A DNA stretch of 64,000 bases from Hydrogenophaga taeniospiralis CCUG 15921 (lineage in GTDB: Bacteria > Pseudomonadota > Gammaproteobacteria > Burkholderiales > Burkholderiaceae_C): positions 310,001 to 374,000 of the forward strand of contig NZ_BCWR01000005.1 of the NCBI RefSeq assembly GCF_001592305.1, read 5' to 3'. Shown piece after piece: positions 11,716 through 23,993 of this stretch. The translations under genes and the position numbers were made by a program. Under the pieces are notes generated by a model that saw nothing but the letters and a program-made list of their open reading frames with translations, had not been told where the DNA came from and did no database searches. The first letter of the stretch is position 1. Each line of letters opens with the position of its first letter.

Positions 11716-12162
11716 ATGAAAACGATTCAAAAGTCTGTTTTGCTTTGGCACAGCGCGCACGAGATGTTCGCACTGGTGACCGATGTGCACCATTACCCGC
11801 AGTTCCTGCCCTGGTGCGATCACAGCGAAGTGATCGAGCGCGATGCGGGTGGCATGGTGGCCCGTGTCGGCATGGCGCTCAGTGGCCTGCGTCACAGCTT
11901 CACCACCCGCAACACCCATGTGGACGATCGCCAGGTGCTCATGGAGCTGGTGGACGGGCCGTTTTCACACCTGGAAGGTTGCTGGGATTTCACCCCGCTG
12001 GGCGACGGCAGTCAGCGGGCCTGCAAAGTGGAGTTTCGCCTGACCTATGGCTTTTCCAGCCAGACCCTGGCCACCCTCGTGGGGCCGATTTTCGACAAGA
12101 TCGCCGGCAATCTGGTGGACGCCTTCGTCAAGCGCGCCGACCAGGTCTATGGTGCGGGCTGA
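11716..12162 (+). CDS. ratA: RatA-type START/coenzyme Q-binding protein
   Basis: This 148-residue protein is of the SRPBCC polyketide-cyclase/dehydrase type related to RatA and the coenzyme Q-binding Coq10 proteins. Seen features are the start KTIQKSVLLWHSAHEMFALV, VHHYPQFLPWCDHSEV, and the C-terminal helix FDKIAGNLVDAFVKRADQVYG. E. coli RatA was described as blocking 70S formation, whereas homologues act in respiratory quinone function, so its role here is open. The next gene is rnfH, and smpB is divergent: this smpB/ratA/rnfH arrangement is widely conserved. ATG 11716 is preferred to 11701 because it matches the family start. Confidence 0.92.
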   Translation: MKTIQKSVLLWHSAHEMFALVTDVHHYPQFLPWCDHSEVIERDAGGMVARVGMALSGLRHSFTTRNTHVDDRQVLMELVDGPFSHLEGCWDFTPLGDGSQRACKVEFRLTYGFSSQTLATLVGPIFDKIAGNLVDAFVKRADQVYGAG

Positions 12163-12171
12163 GGGCACGGC

Positions 12172-12501
12172 ATGAACATCACCCTGATGTACGCCAGCGC
12201 CGCACGCGAGGTGCATGAGCAGGCGCTGTCGGTGGACGGAGCCTGTACCCTGTGGCAGGCGCTGGAGCAGGCGGGCTGGCTGCAGCGTTTTCCGGAGATC
12301 GCGGCGCAAGGTCTGAGCACCGGCATCTGGAACCACAAAGCCGGTCCCGACACTGTGCTGCGCGAGGGGGACCGGGTGGAGGTCTACCGGCGGCTGCGGG
12401 TGGACCCCAAGGTGGCACGTCGGGAGCGTTTCGTAGGGCAGGGCGCGCGCGGCGCCGGTCTGTTTGCCCGCAGGCGCCCGGGCTCCAAGGCGGGTTACTG
12501 A
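12172..12501 (+). CDS. rnfH: RnfH family ubiquitin-like protein
   Basis: A 109-residue beta-grasp protein of the RnfH family. It starts MNITLMYASAAREVHEQ and has the typical GDRVEVYRRLRVDPKVARRER motif. Family members are short and usually encoded right after ratA; here the gap is 9 bases. The molecular role of RnfH is not settled. The C-terminal tail is Arg/Gly-rich (RGAGLFARRRPGSKAGY) and likely disordered. Confidence 0.93.
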   Translation: MNITLMYASAAREVHEQALSVDGACTLWQALEQAGWLQRFPEIAAQGLSTGIWNHKAGPDTVLREGDRVEVYRRLRVDPKVARRERFVGQGARGAGLFARRRPGSKAGY

Positions 12502-12531
12502 GTCAAGTCAGACACAGCGCGCGAAACGCCT

Positions 12532-13071
12532 TCACTTGGGCGCAGGGAGCGGGCCGCAGTCGGAGCGCACGATGGCGTCGAGGCGCTTGCTTTCGGCCGC
12601 CCGGGCGTTGTCGTCCATGATTTCGCGCTCGCCCTTGGCGTTCATCGTGGCCATGCGCACACCCGAGTCGAGCGTGGTTTTGGCGCGCTTGGCACGTTCG
12701 CAGTTTTCAGCGCGGGCCTTGGCCAGTTTGGCCGCCTCGGCCTTCTTCTTGGCTTGCTCGGCTTCTTCGGCTTGTTTCTTCTTGGCTTCCAGTTCGTCGT
12801 CGCGCCCACTCAATTTCGGAGCGGTGGTCGGAGCGGTCGCGGCGGGAGTTGTTTCGGCGGCGGGCGCTTCGGCAGGCGTGGCGCGGGCGCCAGGGCCCTT
12901 CAGAATGTTCTTGTCCGGCACGCCCGCTGGTGGCGGCGTGTCGCTGAACACGCGGTTGCCGGAGCTGTCGATCCACTGCCATTGCGCCAGAACGCTGCCA
13001 CAGCCGAGCAGTGCCACAGCCGCGACGGACCAGGCGCGTTTGAATGTTGGGGAGAGTGTGCGATGAGCCAT
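12532..13071 (-). CDS. Exported DUF4124 domain protein
   Basis: The 179-residue protein has a signal sequence (FKRAWSVAAVALLGCGSVLA) followed by a DUF4124 unit: QWQWIDSSGNRVFSDTPPPAG, the pattern W-x-D-x-x-G-x-x-x-x-x-D-x-P-P. After it comes an Ala/Thr-rich linker and a Lys/Glu/Ala coiled-coil-like helix (KKKQAEEAEQAKKKAEAAKLA), then a conserved-looking tail with ENCERAKRAKTTLDSG. It is predicted periplasmic; its function is unknown. It is divergent from guaB. Start 13071 (MAHRTLSP) puts the signal peptide near the N-terminus; a longer frame upstream would reach into the guaB leader. Confidence 0.85.
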   Translation of the reverse strand: MAHRTLSPTFKRAWSVAAVALLGCGSVLAQWQWIDSSGNRVFSDTPPPAGVPDKNILKGPGARATPAEAPAAETTPAATAPTTAPKLSGRDDELEAKKKQAEEAEQAKKKAEAAKLAKARAENCERAKRAKTTLDSGVRMATMNAKGEREIMDDNARAAESKRLDAIVRSDCGPLPAPK

Positions 13072-13167
13072 GGGCCGCAGTTTAACGGCCTCGCCAGGCA
13101 AACGGCTTGACATACCACCATGCAAGGTCAACAAGAAGTGGTTTGGGTCGCTTTTTGTCACTCCCGT

Positions 13168-13189
13168 GCCCGGATTTTGACATCCGGGC
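13168..13189 (+). promoter_or_regulatory. Inverted repeat in the guaB leader region
   Basis: GCCCGGAT at 13168-13175 and ATCCGGGC at 13182-13189 form a perfect 8-base stem with a 6-base loop, ending 55 bases before the guaB ATG. It could be an operator, an attenuator-like hairpin, or a terminator for opposing transcription. No recognised purine-regulator consensus was matched by eye. Confidence 0.45.
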
Positions 13190-13244
13190 CTTGAATGGGC
13201 ATGAGGTGGTGGCGGATACAATGGCGCTTTTGGAGCTTTACCCC

Positions 13245-14710
<1,466 letters not shown>

Positions 14711-14714
<4 letters not shown>

Positions 14715-14950
14715 TCGTCGTGCGACCCACACCACCGCCCGAGCCCGTGCAATGGCAAGTGTGGGCGCTCTACGCGCTGGCGCTTTTGCTAGGCGGCATG
14801 GTGGTCTGCGGATTGCTGACCGGTGAAACCCCGGGGCGGCAACCGTTCAGCCGGGTCAATGATCCTGAAAAGTTCTGGCAGTCCCTGTCCCTGCTGTTCT
14901 TGCTGGCGCTCGCTGCCTTTTTCGGCGCGCGCTGGCTGAATCGGCGCTGA
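14711..14950 (+). CDS. Small membrane protein between guaB and guaA
   Basis: A 79-residue frame with two membrane segments, [19 protein letters not shown] and [19 protein letters not shown], joined by a polar loop. The GTG at 14711 overlaps the guaB stop and a second GTG follows at 14720; there is no ATG early in the frame. I do not recognise the family. The clean two-helix pattern, strong third-position GC and overlap with guaB argue that it is translated, but no function is implied. Confidence 0.65.
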
Positions 14951-14975
14951 TTCTTTTACCGCGGTCCCGTCCTCC

Positions 14976-16592
14976 ATGCAGCACCAGAAAATCCTCATCC
15001 TCGATTTCGGCTCCCAGGTCACCCAGCTCATCGCCCGCCGCGTGCGCGAAGCCCATGTGTATTGCGAGGTCCATCCCTGCGACGTGAGCGACGCCTGGGT
15101 GCGCGAGTTCGCCGCCGATGGCCAGCTCAAGGGCGTGATCCTCTCCGGTAGCCATGCCAGCGTCTACGAGGTGGACGACAAGGCCCCGAATGCCGTGTTT
15201 GAACTGGGCGTGCCCGTGCTGGGCATCTGCTACGGCATGCAGACCATGGCGCAGCAGCTCGGCGGCAAGGTGGAGGCGGGCCACACCCGCGAATTTGGCT
15301 ATGCCGAGGTACGCGCCCGTGGTCACACGCCTTTGCTCAAGGACATCGCCGACTTCCATACGCCTGAGGGCCACGGCATGCTCAAGGTCTGGATGAGCCA
15401 CGGCGACAAGGTCACCGAAATGCCACCCGGCTTCAAGCTCATGGCCAGCACCGACAGCTGCCCGATTGCCGGCATGGCCGACGAGGCGCGCGGCTACTAC
15501 GCCGTGCAGTTCCACCCCGAAGTGACGCACACGGTGCAGGGCAGGGCGCTGCTGGAGCGCTTCGTGCTGGAGATCTGTGGCACACGGCCCGACTGGATCA
15601 TGCGCGACCACATCGAGGAAGCGGTGCAGAAGATCCGCGAGCAGGTGGGCGATGAAGAAGTCATCCTCGGCCTGTCCGGCGGCGTCGATTCATCGGTGGC
15701 GGCCGCCCTGATCCACCGTGCCATCGGCGATCAGCTCACCTGCGTGTTCGTCGACCACGGCCTGCTGCGCCTGAACGAAGGCGACATGGTGATGGACATG
15801 TTTGTCGGCAAGTTGCACGCCAAGGTGATCCGTGTCGATGCGGCCGACCAGTTCCTCGGCCACTTGGCCGGGGTGAGTGATCCGGAAGCCAAACGCAAGA
15901 TCATCGGCCGCGAGTTCGTCGAGGTTTTCAAGGCCGAAGCCGCCAAACTCATTTCAAGTGGTGCATCAACAAAAGGCGCCAAGTGGTTGGCACAAGGCAC
16001 TATTTACCCGGACGTGATTGAGTCCGGTGGTGCCAAGAGCAAGAAGGCTGTCACCATCAAGAGCCACCACAACGTGGGCGGCCTGCCGGAGCAGTTGGGC
16101 CTGAAACTGCTGGAGCCGCTGCGCGACCTGTTCAAGGACGAGGTGCGCGAACTCGGCGTGGCGCTCGGTCTGCCGCACGACATGGTGTACCGCCACCCGT
16201 TCCCCGGCCCCGGCCTGGGCGTGCGCATCCTGGGCGAGGTCAAGAAGGAATACGCCGACCTGCTGCGCCGGGCCGACGCGATCTTCATCGAAGAACTGCG
16301 TTCCACCATCGACCACCCCTCTGGCAAGAGCTGGTACGACCTCACGAGCCAGGCGTTCACCGTGTTCCTGCCGGTCAAGAGCGTGGGCGTGATGGGCGAT
16401 GGCCGCACCTATGACTACGTGGTGGCCCTGCGCGCGGTGCAGACCAGCGACTTCATGACCGCCGACTGGGCCGAGCTGCCCTATGCCTTGCTGAAAAAGG
16501 TGTCGAGCCGGATCATCAACGAAGTGCGCGGCATCAACCGCGTGACCTACGACGTGTCGAGCAAGCCGCCCGCGACCATCGAGTGGGAGTGA
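14976..16592 (+). CDS. guaA: GMP synthase (glutamine-hydrolysing)
   Basis: GuaA aminates XMP to GMP using glutamine and ATP. The N-terminal class I glutaminase has [19 protein letters not shown], the nucleophile cysteine in [12 protein letters not shown], and the HPEVTHT histidine. The ATP-pyrophosphatase domain has the P-loop [15 protein letters not shown]. The dimerisation domain has [16 protein letters not shown] and ends [19 protein letters not shown], the standard C-terminus. At 538 residues it is slightly longer than E. coli GuaA because of a short insert ([19 protein letters not shown] region). It is 25 bases after the small membrane gene. Confidence 0.97.
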   Translation: MQHQKILILDFGSQVTQLIARRVREAHVYCEVHPCDVSDAWVREFAADGQLKGVILSGSHASVYEVDDKAPNAVFELGVPVLGICYGMQTMAQQLGGKVEAGHTREFGYAEVRARGHTPLLKDIADFHTPEGHGMLKVWMSHGDKVTEMPPGFKLMASTDSCPIAGMADEARGYYAVQFHPEVTHTVQGRALLERFVLEICGTRPDWIMRDHIEEAVQKIREQVGDEEVILGLSGGVDSSVAAALIHRAIGDQLTCVFVDHGLLRLNEGDMVMDMFVGKLHAKVIRVDAADQFLGHLAGVSDPEAKRKIIGREFVEVFKAEAAKLISSGASTKGAKWLAQGTIYPDVIESGGAKSKKAVTIKSHHNVGGLPEQLGLKLLEPLRDLFKDEVRELGVALGLPHDMVYRHPFPGPGLGVRILGEVKKEYADLLRRADAIFIEELRSTIDHPSGKSWYDLTSQAFTVFLPVKSVGVMGDGRTYDYVVALRAVQTSDFMTADWAELPYALLKKVSSRIINEVRGINRVTYDVSSKPPATIEWE

Positions 16593-16624
16593 ACGGCGCC
16601 TGAAGCGCATTGGTCGTGACCACC

Positions 16625-17233
16625 ATGCCGGACACCCGCCGAAACCAACCCGCACCCCTGCAGGGCTCTCTGCCTGGGTTTGAAGCACCGGGGAAGCCCA
16701 CTGATCGCCTGTTCCTGGCGTTGTTTCCCGGTGCCGACGACGCCGCCAGGTTGTCGCGGCAGGCGAGCGCGTTGCGCGAGCAATTCGGGCTGACGGGCAA
16801 ACTGCTGGAGCCCGAGCGCTTGCACGTGACCCTGCACCACCTGGGCGACCATGTGGGCCTGCGCGAAGACATCGTGGACGCGGCGCGCCGTGCGGCCGAC
16901 ACGGTGCGTTTGCCGCCCGTGGAGGTGGCATTCGACCAGGCCATGAGCTTCACCACCCACCGGGGCACACACCCCTTGGTGCTGTGCTCCGGGCAGCCCC
17001 ACGAAGCCCTGCGGCAGCTGTGGCAGAAACTGGACCTGGCGCTGCAACGCGCAGCCTGCCCCAAGCCCCGCAGTGGAACCTTCACCCCGCACATGACCCT
17101 GCTCTACGATCGCGAGCGAACGCCTGTCCAGGCGGTTGAGCCGCTGGCGTGGACGGCGCGCGAGTTTGTGCTGGTGCACAGCCTGCTGGGCCAGACGAAG
17201 CACATTGTTCTGGGACGCTGGCCACTGCGCTGA
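16625..17233 (+). CDS. thpR: RNA 2',3'-cyclic phosphodiesterase (2H / LigT family)
   Basis: The 202-residue protein has both HxT signatures of the 2H phosphoesterase fold: HVTLHHLGD near residue 68 and HMTLLYDRE near residue 158. ThpR/LigT proteins hydrolyse RNA 2',3'-cyclic phosphates and can join half-tRNAs in vitro. The start RLFLALFPGADDAARL fits the family. ATG 16625 is used; the TTG at 16610 in the same frame is less likely. It lies 32 bases after guaA and may share its transcript. Confidence 0.88.
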   Translation: MPDTRRNQPAPLQGSLPGFEAPGKPTDRLFLALFPGADDAARLSRQASALREQFGLTGKLLEPERLHVTLHHLGDHVGLREDIVDAARRAADTVRLPPVEVAFDQAMSFTTHRGTHPLVLCSGQPHEALRQLWQKLDLALQRAACPKPRSGTFTPHMTLLYDRERTPVQAVEPLAWTAREFVLVHSLLGQTKHIVLGRWPLR

Positions 17234-17332
17234 AGCTGTGCGGTACACCTCAGCCGCATGACTGCGATGTGCTTTGGGCATCGGCGGCCTCAGTGATCGC
17301 CGCTACAGTCGGCACCCAGGAGCCACCCACCT

Positions 17333-17962
17333 ATGTACCTGCCACCCCAGTTCAACGACAAGGACCTCGTCCACGCACGGACGTTGGTGCGCGAGCACCC
17401 GTTCGCCAGCGTGATCTCGAACGACGACGAGGGATTTCCATTCGTCAGCCACCTGCCGCTGCACCTGGTGGCCGACGAAGAGCCCTGGCGGTTGCTGGGT
17501 CACTGCGCCAGAGCCAACCCGCACTGGCGTTACCTGCAGGCACGCCCCCGGGCCCTGGTGAGCTTTCTCGGGCCGCACGCCTACCTCTCGCCCAAGGTGT
17601 ATCCCGATCTGGCGCGTGTGCCGACCTGGAACTACCTCGCGGTGCACTGCACGGTGGAAGCGACCCTGATCGAGGCGCCCGACGCCAAGGACCGCTTGCT
17701 CAAGCAACTGATCGGTGACCACGAGCCGCCATACGCCGAGCAATGGCGCGGTCTGGACCCGACGCTGGCGCAAAAGATGCTGGCCGGCATCGTCGCCTTC
17801 GAGTTGTGCGTCACGGGCGTGCAGTGCAAGCTCAAGCTCAACCAGCACCGCCCCGAGTCCCATGCGGCCATGCTGGCGATGTATGAGAGCGGCAACGCCG
17901 ACGAGCGCGCGCTCGCTGGCTGGATGCACCGCCTGGGCATGACCGGGTCAGGCGCGGCATGA
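17333..17962 (+). CDS. FMN-binding PaiB family protein
   Basis: A 209-residue split-barrel FMN-binding protein of the PaiB family, first described as a negative transcription regulator of sporulation and protease genes in Bacillus. The family motifs are MYLPPQFNDKD at the start, HPFASVISNDDEGFPFVSHLP, and VPTWNYLAVHC, followed by a C-terminal helix with KLKLNQHRPESH. In proteobacteria the role is usually unknown and may be enzymatic. Its stop overlaps the start of the SGNH hydrolase (ATGA at 17959-17962). Confidence 0.9.
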   Translation: MYLPPQFNDKDLVHARTLVREHPFASVISNDDEGFPFVSHLPLHLVADEEPWRLLGHCARANPHWRYLQARPRALVSFLGPHAYLSPKVYPDLARVPTWNYLAVHCTVEATLIEAPDAKDRLLKQLIGDHEPPYAEQWRGLDPTLAQKMLAGIVAFELCVTGVQCKLKLNQHRPESHAAMLAMYESGNADERALAGWMHRLGMTGSGAA

Positions 17963-18612
17963 ACCGACGTGGGTGTCTGGCTGCGCTGGCGGCCCTGATC
18001 TGGACCCGTTCCCAAGCCCAGAGCGATTCACCGGCCGAACTGCGCTGGAAAGCCGAGCTGGACGCCTTCGCCGCGGCCGACGGGCAGCGGCCACCGGTGC
18101 CCGGAGGGGTGCTGTTCGTGGGCAGTTCGTCCATCCGGATGTGGACCGGGCTGGAGACGACGGCTTTCCCCGAACAGCCGGTGGTGATCCGGCGCGGTTT
18201 TGGCGGCTCGCGCCTGTCGGATTGCGCCGATCTGGTGCACCGTCTCGTGCTGCCATACCGGCCGCGGCTGGTGGTGCTCTACGCGGGTGAAAACGATCTG
18301 ACCGAGGGTGCCAGTCCACAGGACCTGCTGGCCCACTTTGTGCGGTTCGTGCAGCAGGTGCGGACCGCGCTGCCGAACACGCGGATCGCCTACCTGTCGA
18401 TCAAACCCAGCCCTTCGCGGCTGGCGCACATGATGGCCATGCGCGAGGCCAACCTGCTGATCCAGACCCATGTGCTGGCGCACGACGATCTCGATTACAT
18501 CGACGTGCACACGTCGATGCTGGACAACGACGGACAGCCCCGGCCCGAGCTGTATCAGCGCGACCGGCTCCACCTGAGCGCCGAGGGCTATGGCCTCTGG
18601 CGCCAGGTCGTC

Positions 18613-18633
<21 letters not shown>
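17959..18633 (+). CDS. Exported SGNH/GDSL-type hydrolase
   Basis: A 224-residue SGNH hydrolase with a signal sequence (MNRRGCLAALAALIWTRSQA). Blocks are visible: block I GSSSIRMW with the serine nucleophile, block II GFGGSRLSD, block III YAGENDLTEG with the Asn, and block V DRLHLSAEGY with the Asp/His pair. Such enzymes are esterases or lipases acting in the periplasm or outside the cell; the substrate is not evident. The final 21 bases overlap the opposing OpgC-like gene. Confidence 0.87.
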
Positions 18634-21208
<2,575 letters not shown>

Positions 21209-21239
21209 TCCTGCCCTTGACCGTTTTCGATCTTTTCAC

Positions 21240-22181
21240 ATGAGCCACATCTATATCTATTCCCCGTCCAGCGCAGTGCGCGACAAAGCAGCGTTCAAAC
21301 GCGGTGTGGCCCGCCTCAAGAATCTGGGGCACGAGGTCGAGGTCGACGAGGCCGCGCTCGCCAGCCACCTGCGTTTTGCAGGCGACGACGCCACACGTCT
21401 GGCGGCCATCACCCGCGCCGCGGCCAGCGGTGCCGATGTGGCGCTCATCTCGCGCGGTGGCTATGGGCTCACGCGCATCCTGCCCGAGCTGCCCTACAAG
21501 AAAATTGCCAAAGCCGTCGAAAAAGGCACCCGGTTCGTGGGCCTGAGCGATTTCACCGCCTTGCAGTGCGCGCTGCTGGCCAAGACCGGTGCCACCACCT
21601 GGGCCGGCCCCGCGCTGGGGGAAGACTTCGGCACCGAAGACGCGCCCGACGACATCATGGAGGCCTGTTTTGACGACATGGTCTGTGGGCAGGGTGAAGG
21701 CACGGGCTGGCAACTGCCCAGATCCGATCTGCCGGCGCTGGCGGCGCGGGCCCAAAAGCCGACCGAGGAAACGCCGCCACTGCAGGTGCGCAATGCCACC
21801 CTCTGGGGCGGCAATCTCTCGGTGCTGTGTTCGCTGGTCGGCACGCCTTGGTTGCCTCGCGTCAAAGGCGGCATCCTGTTTCTGGAAGATGTGAACGAGC
21901 ACCCTTACCGCGTCGAGCGCCAGCTTACCCAGTTGCTGCATGCGGGCATCCTGGGAGAACAGAAAGCGGTGCTGCTGGGCGCATTCAACCGATATCAGCT
22001 CAGCCCGCACGACCGCGGGTTCAAGTTGCAGACGGTGGTGGACTGGTTGCGCAGCAAGACCCAAACCCCGGTGCTGACCGGTTTGCCTTTTGGCCACGTG
22101 CCCACCAAGGTGATGCTGCCCGTGGGGCAGAAGGTGGAATTGCTGGTGCAGGGCAGGGATGCCCTGGTCTTCTGGGGGTGA
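21240..22181 (+). CDS. ldcA: LD-carboxypeptidase (S66 family)
   Basis: S66 peptidases remove the terminal D-Ala from murein tetrapeptides during cell-wall recycling in the cytoplasm. The 313-residue protein has ISRGGYGLTRILPEL, the catalytic serine in FVGLSDFTALQ, the glutamate zone GGNLSVLCSLVGTPW with ILFLEDVNEHPYRVER, and the histidine in LPFGHVPTKVMLPVG. All three triad positions are present. ATG 21240 is chosen because it starts MSHIYIYSPSSAV and leaves 31 bases after the fusion gene; a longer frame would overlap that gene. Confidence 0.92.
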   Translation: MSHIYIYSPSSAVRDKAAFKRGVARLKNLGHEVEVDEAALASHLRFAGDDATRLAAITRAAASGADVALISRGGYGLTRILPELPYKKIAKAVEKGTRFVGLSDFTALQCALLAKTGATTWAGPALGEDFGTEDAPDDIMEACFDDMVCGQGEGTGWQLPRSDLPALAARAQKPTEETPPLQVRNATLWGGNLSVLCSLVGTPWLPRVKGGILFLEDVNEHPYRVERQLTQLLHAGILGEQKAVLLGAFNRYQLSPHDRGFKLQTVVDWLRSKTQTPVLTGLPFGHVPTKVMLPVGQKVELLVQGRDALVFWG

Positions 22182-22230
22182 TTCCGGGGGCGGTACCCGT
22201 TCAGATGCCGGGTGGCGATGCCGCAGCGGC

Positions 22231-22563
22231 TCAGCGGCGCAGGCGGCAGGAGTCCATCAGACTCTGAGGCAGCAGGCCCTGGAAGAGGTGCGACAAGGCC
22301 ATGATGGTGTCCACGGCTTTTGCTTCGCCATGCAGGCTGCTGAGCACCGCCACCATTTCCGAGCGGGCAAACCACAGGGCATGCACATCGTGCAGGTACA
22401 ACAGTCTGTTTTTGAGGCGCGGGTTGAGCTTTGCCCCCTCTTGTCCCAGGGCTGCCAGCATGGCTTGGCGCACCGGCTCCAGGGCTTCGGGCGAGTCTTT
22501 GCGCAGTTCCGTACCCAGAAGGGCCGAAATGCTGTTGCGTAAACCGGGTTTGATCCAGCGCAT
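22231..22563 (-). CDS. Conserved-looking hypothetical protein
   Basis: A 110-residue, mostly helical protein without signal peptide or membrane segment: MRWIKPGLRNSISALLG, then VRQAMLAALGQEGAKLNP and an amphipathic stretch ending LFQGLLPQSLMDSCRLRR. I do not recognise a family. It converges with ldcA (49-base gap) and is followed upstream by a 396-base AT-richer spacer, which should contain its promoter. Confidence 0.6.
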   Translation of the reverse strand: MRWIKPGLRNSISALLGTELRKDSPEALEPVRQAMLAALGQEGAKLNPRLKNRLLYLHDVHALWFARSEMVAVLSSLHGEAKAVDTIMALSHLFQGLLPQSLMDSCRLRR

Positions 22564-22959
22564 GAAGTTGGCCTCAACGACTTTGTCTTTATTGGTCTCA
22601 AGAATACGCCGGTGGGCCGGTGCCCTGCAACGTTTTGTTATTGATGAAAATCAAAAAAACAACAAGCAAATCATGGGGTTAGTGAAGTCCTTTCATGCAA
22701 GATGTCTCCATTTTTAATACCTTGTGCATAGTCTTGGTGCGTGGCCAGTCGTTTTGCCCCCGTTATGTAGGACATTGGGACCAGAACCGGTGAAAACCCT
22801 CGTAGCGTTCCACAGCCGAAAATGTCACAGCGGGACCGTGCCAGGGCTTGGCAAGAATCGGGCCTGCGTCTGGCGAGACTCACGGTACTTTCCTGGCGAG
22901 ATCCGGCGATTCGGTGTGTTGTCGGTGTGTTGTAATTCCAGGCAATTTCTCTAGTACCC
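22564..22959. other. Intergenic spacer with an 11-base tandem repeat
   Basis: This 396-base spacer separates the divergent hypothetical gene and cyclase gene and is more AT-rich than its surroundings. It contains no convincing gene. TCGGTGTGTTG occurs twice in tandem at 22911-22921 and 22922-22932, about 30 bases before the cyclase start. It must hold two promoters, but no clear -35/-10 pair was found by eye. Confidence 0.5.
22911..22932 (+). repeat. Two tandem copies of an 11-base repeat before the cyclase gene
   Basis: TCGGTGTGTTG is repeated head to tail with no spacer. An 11-base period would place both copies on the same face of the helix, which is compatible with a regulator site, but slippage duplication explains it equally well. 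Confidence 0.6.
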
Positions 22960-23904
22960 ATGGCCGAACTGACGATTGCATTTGTGGATTTGACTGGCAG
23001 CGTGTCCGTGTTCGAGACACTGGGCAACGACCGCGCCACCCAGGCCGTCACCAAACTGACGCAATGGATCGGCTCGGTGGGGCTGGAGAACGGTGGCAAG
23101 GTGGTGAAGATGCTGGGCGATGGCGTGTTGCTCTCTTTTTCCAGCAATCGCCACGCCATTGAAACCATGGTGCAGATCCAGCAGGAGCATGCCCAGCGGG
23201 TTGCCACCTGGCCCGACCGACTCAAACTCATGATGCAGATCGGTATGGCCCGGGGCCAGGTGGTGCAGATCGATGGCGACTGTTTTGGCGACGCCGTGAA
23301 CCTGGCCTCGCGCCTGAGCGATCTGGCCGGGCCGGAGCAGATCCTGGTGAACGACGCGGTGGTGCGCAGGCTCAATCCCCGAAGCGGGGTGCGCAGCCGC
23401 AGCCTGGGGCCCATGCGCATCAAGGGTCGGGCCGAGCCGTGTGAGGTGTTCCGCATCGAGTGGCAGACCGAAATGCTGTCGGAGTTCCTGACCCTGCCCG
23501 CCGACCTGCACACCCTGGGCACGTCGGCCGAATCGGTGTTTGGTGGCATCGAGCTGGCCTGGCTCGACGCCACCCGTTCGTTCGGCGTCACCGATCTGCC
23601 GCTGACCATCGGCCGCGTGCCGGAAGCCGATTTCGTGGTCAACGATCCCCGGGTCTCGCGCACCCACGCCAGCATCGACATCCGTTCCGGCAACTATGTG
23701 CTGGAAGACGTCAGCAGCTACGGCACCTGGGTGCGGTTCGCCGGGGGTGACAACGTGATTGCACTGCGTCGGCAGGAGTGCCTGCTGCACAGCGATGGCG
23801 AGATCGCCATGGGGGCTCCGTTCTCGGATTTCAGCGCTCCGACCATCAGTTTCCGGCTGGTGGAGGGCAACGTGCTGCTCGGGCGCGGACAATTGCGTAA
23901 ATAG
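22960..23904 (+). CDS. Adenylate/guanylate cyclase with C-terminal FHA domain
   Basis: The 314-residue protein joins a class III nucleotide cyclase domain (about 1-165) to an FHA phosphothreonine-binding domain (about 205-285). Metal-binding aspartates are Asp10 in TIAFVDLTGSV and Asp54 in KMLGDGVLLSF; DCFGDAVNLASRL is the transition-state zone with the Asn and Arg expected of an active cyclase. The FHA part shows LTIGRVPEADF, VSRTHASI and SSYGTWV. No membrane segment is present. Product (cAMP or cGMP) is not certain. It suggests cyclic nucleotide signalling controlled by Ser/Thr phosphorylation, but no kinase gene is in the window. Confidence 0.9.
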   Translation: MAELTIAFVDLTGSVSVFETLGNDRATQAVTKLTQWIGSVGLENGGKVVKMLGDGVLLSFSSNRHAIETMVQIQQEHAQRVATWPDRLKLMMQIGMARGQVVQIDGDCFGDAVNLASRLSDLAGPEQILVNDAVVRRLNPRSGVRSRSLGPMRIKGRAEPCEVFRIEWQTEMLSEFLTLPADLHTLGTSAESVFGGIELAWLDATRSFGVTDLPLTIGRVPEADFVVNDPRVSRTHASIDIRSGNYVLEDVSSYGTWVRFAGGDNVIALRRQECLLHSDGEIAMGAPFSDFSAPTISFRLVEGNVLLGRGQLRK

Positions 23905-23993
23905 CCCGCGGAATCCCCGCCACGGGGACGGCTGCCGGGGGGGGCTGCTGGGCCTTCCGGCAGGAATCCACACAACCAACGAAGTGAGACAAC

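Noticed and set aside
22564-22959. Search for an RNA gene or riboswitch in the long spacer
   Set aside because: No conserved riboswitch motif or strong terminator-like stem was found by eye; only an 11-base tandem repeat stood out.
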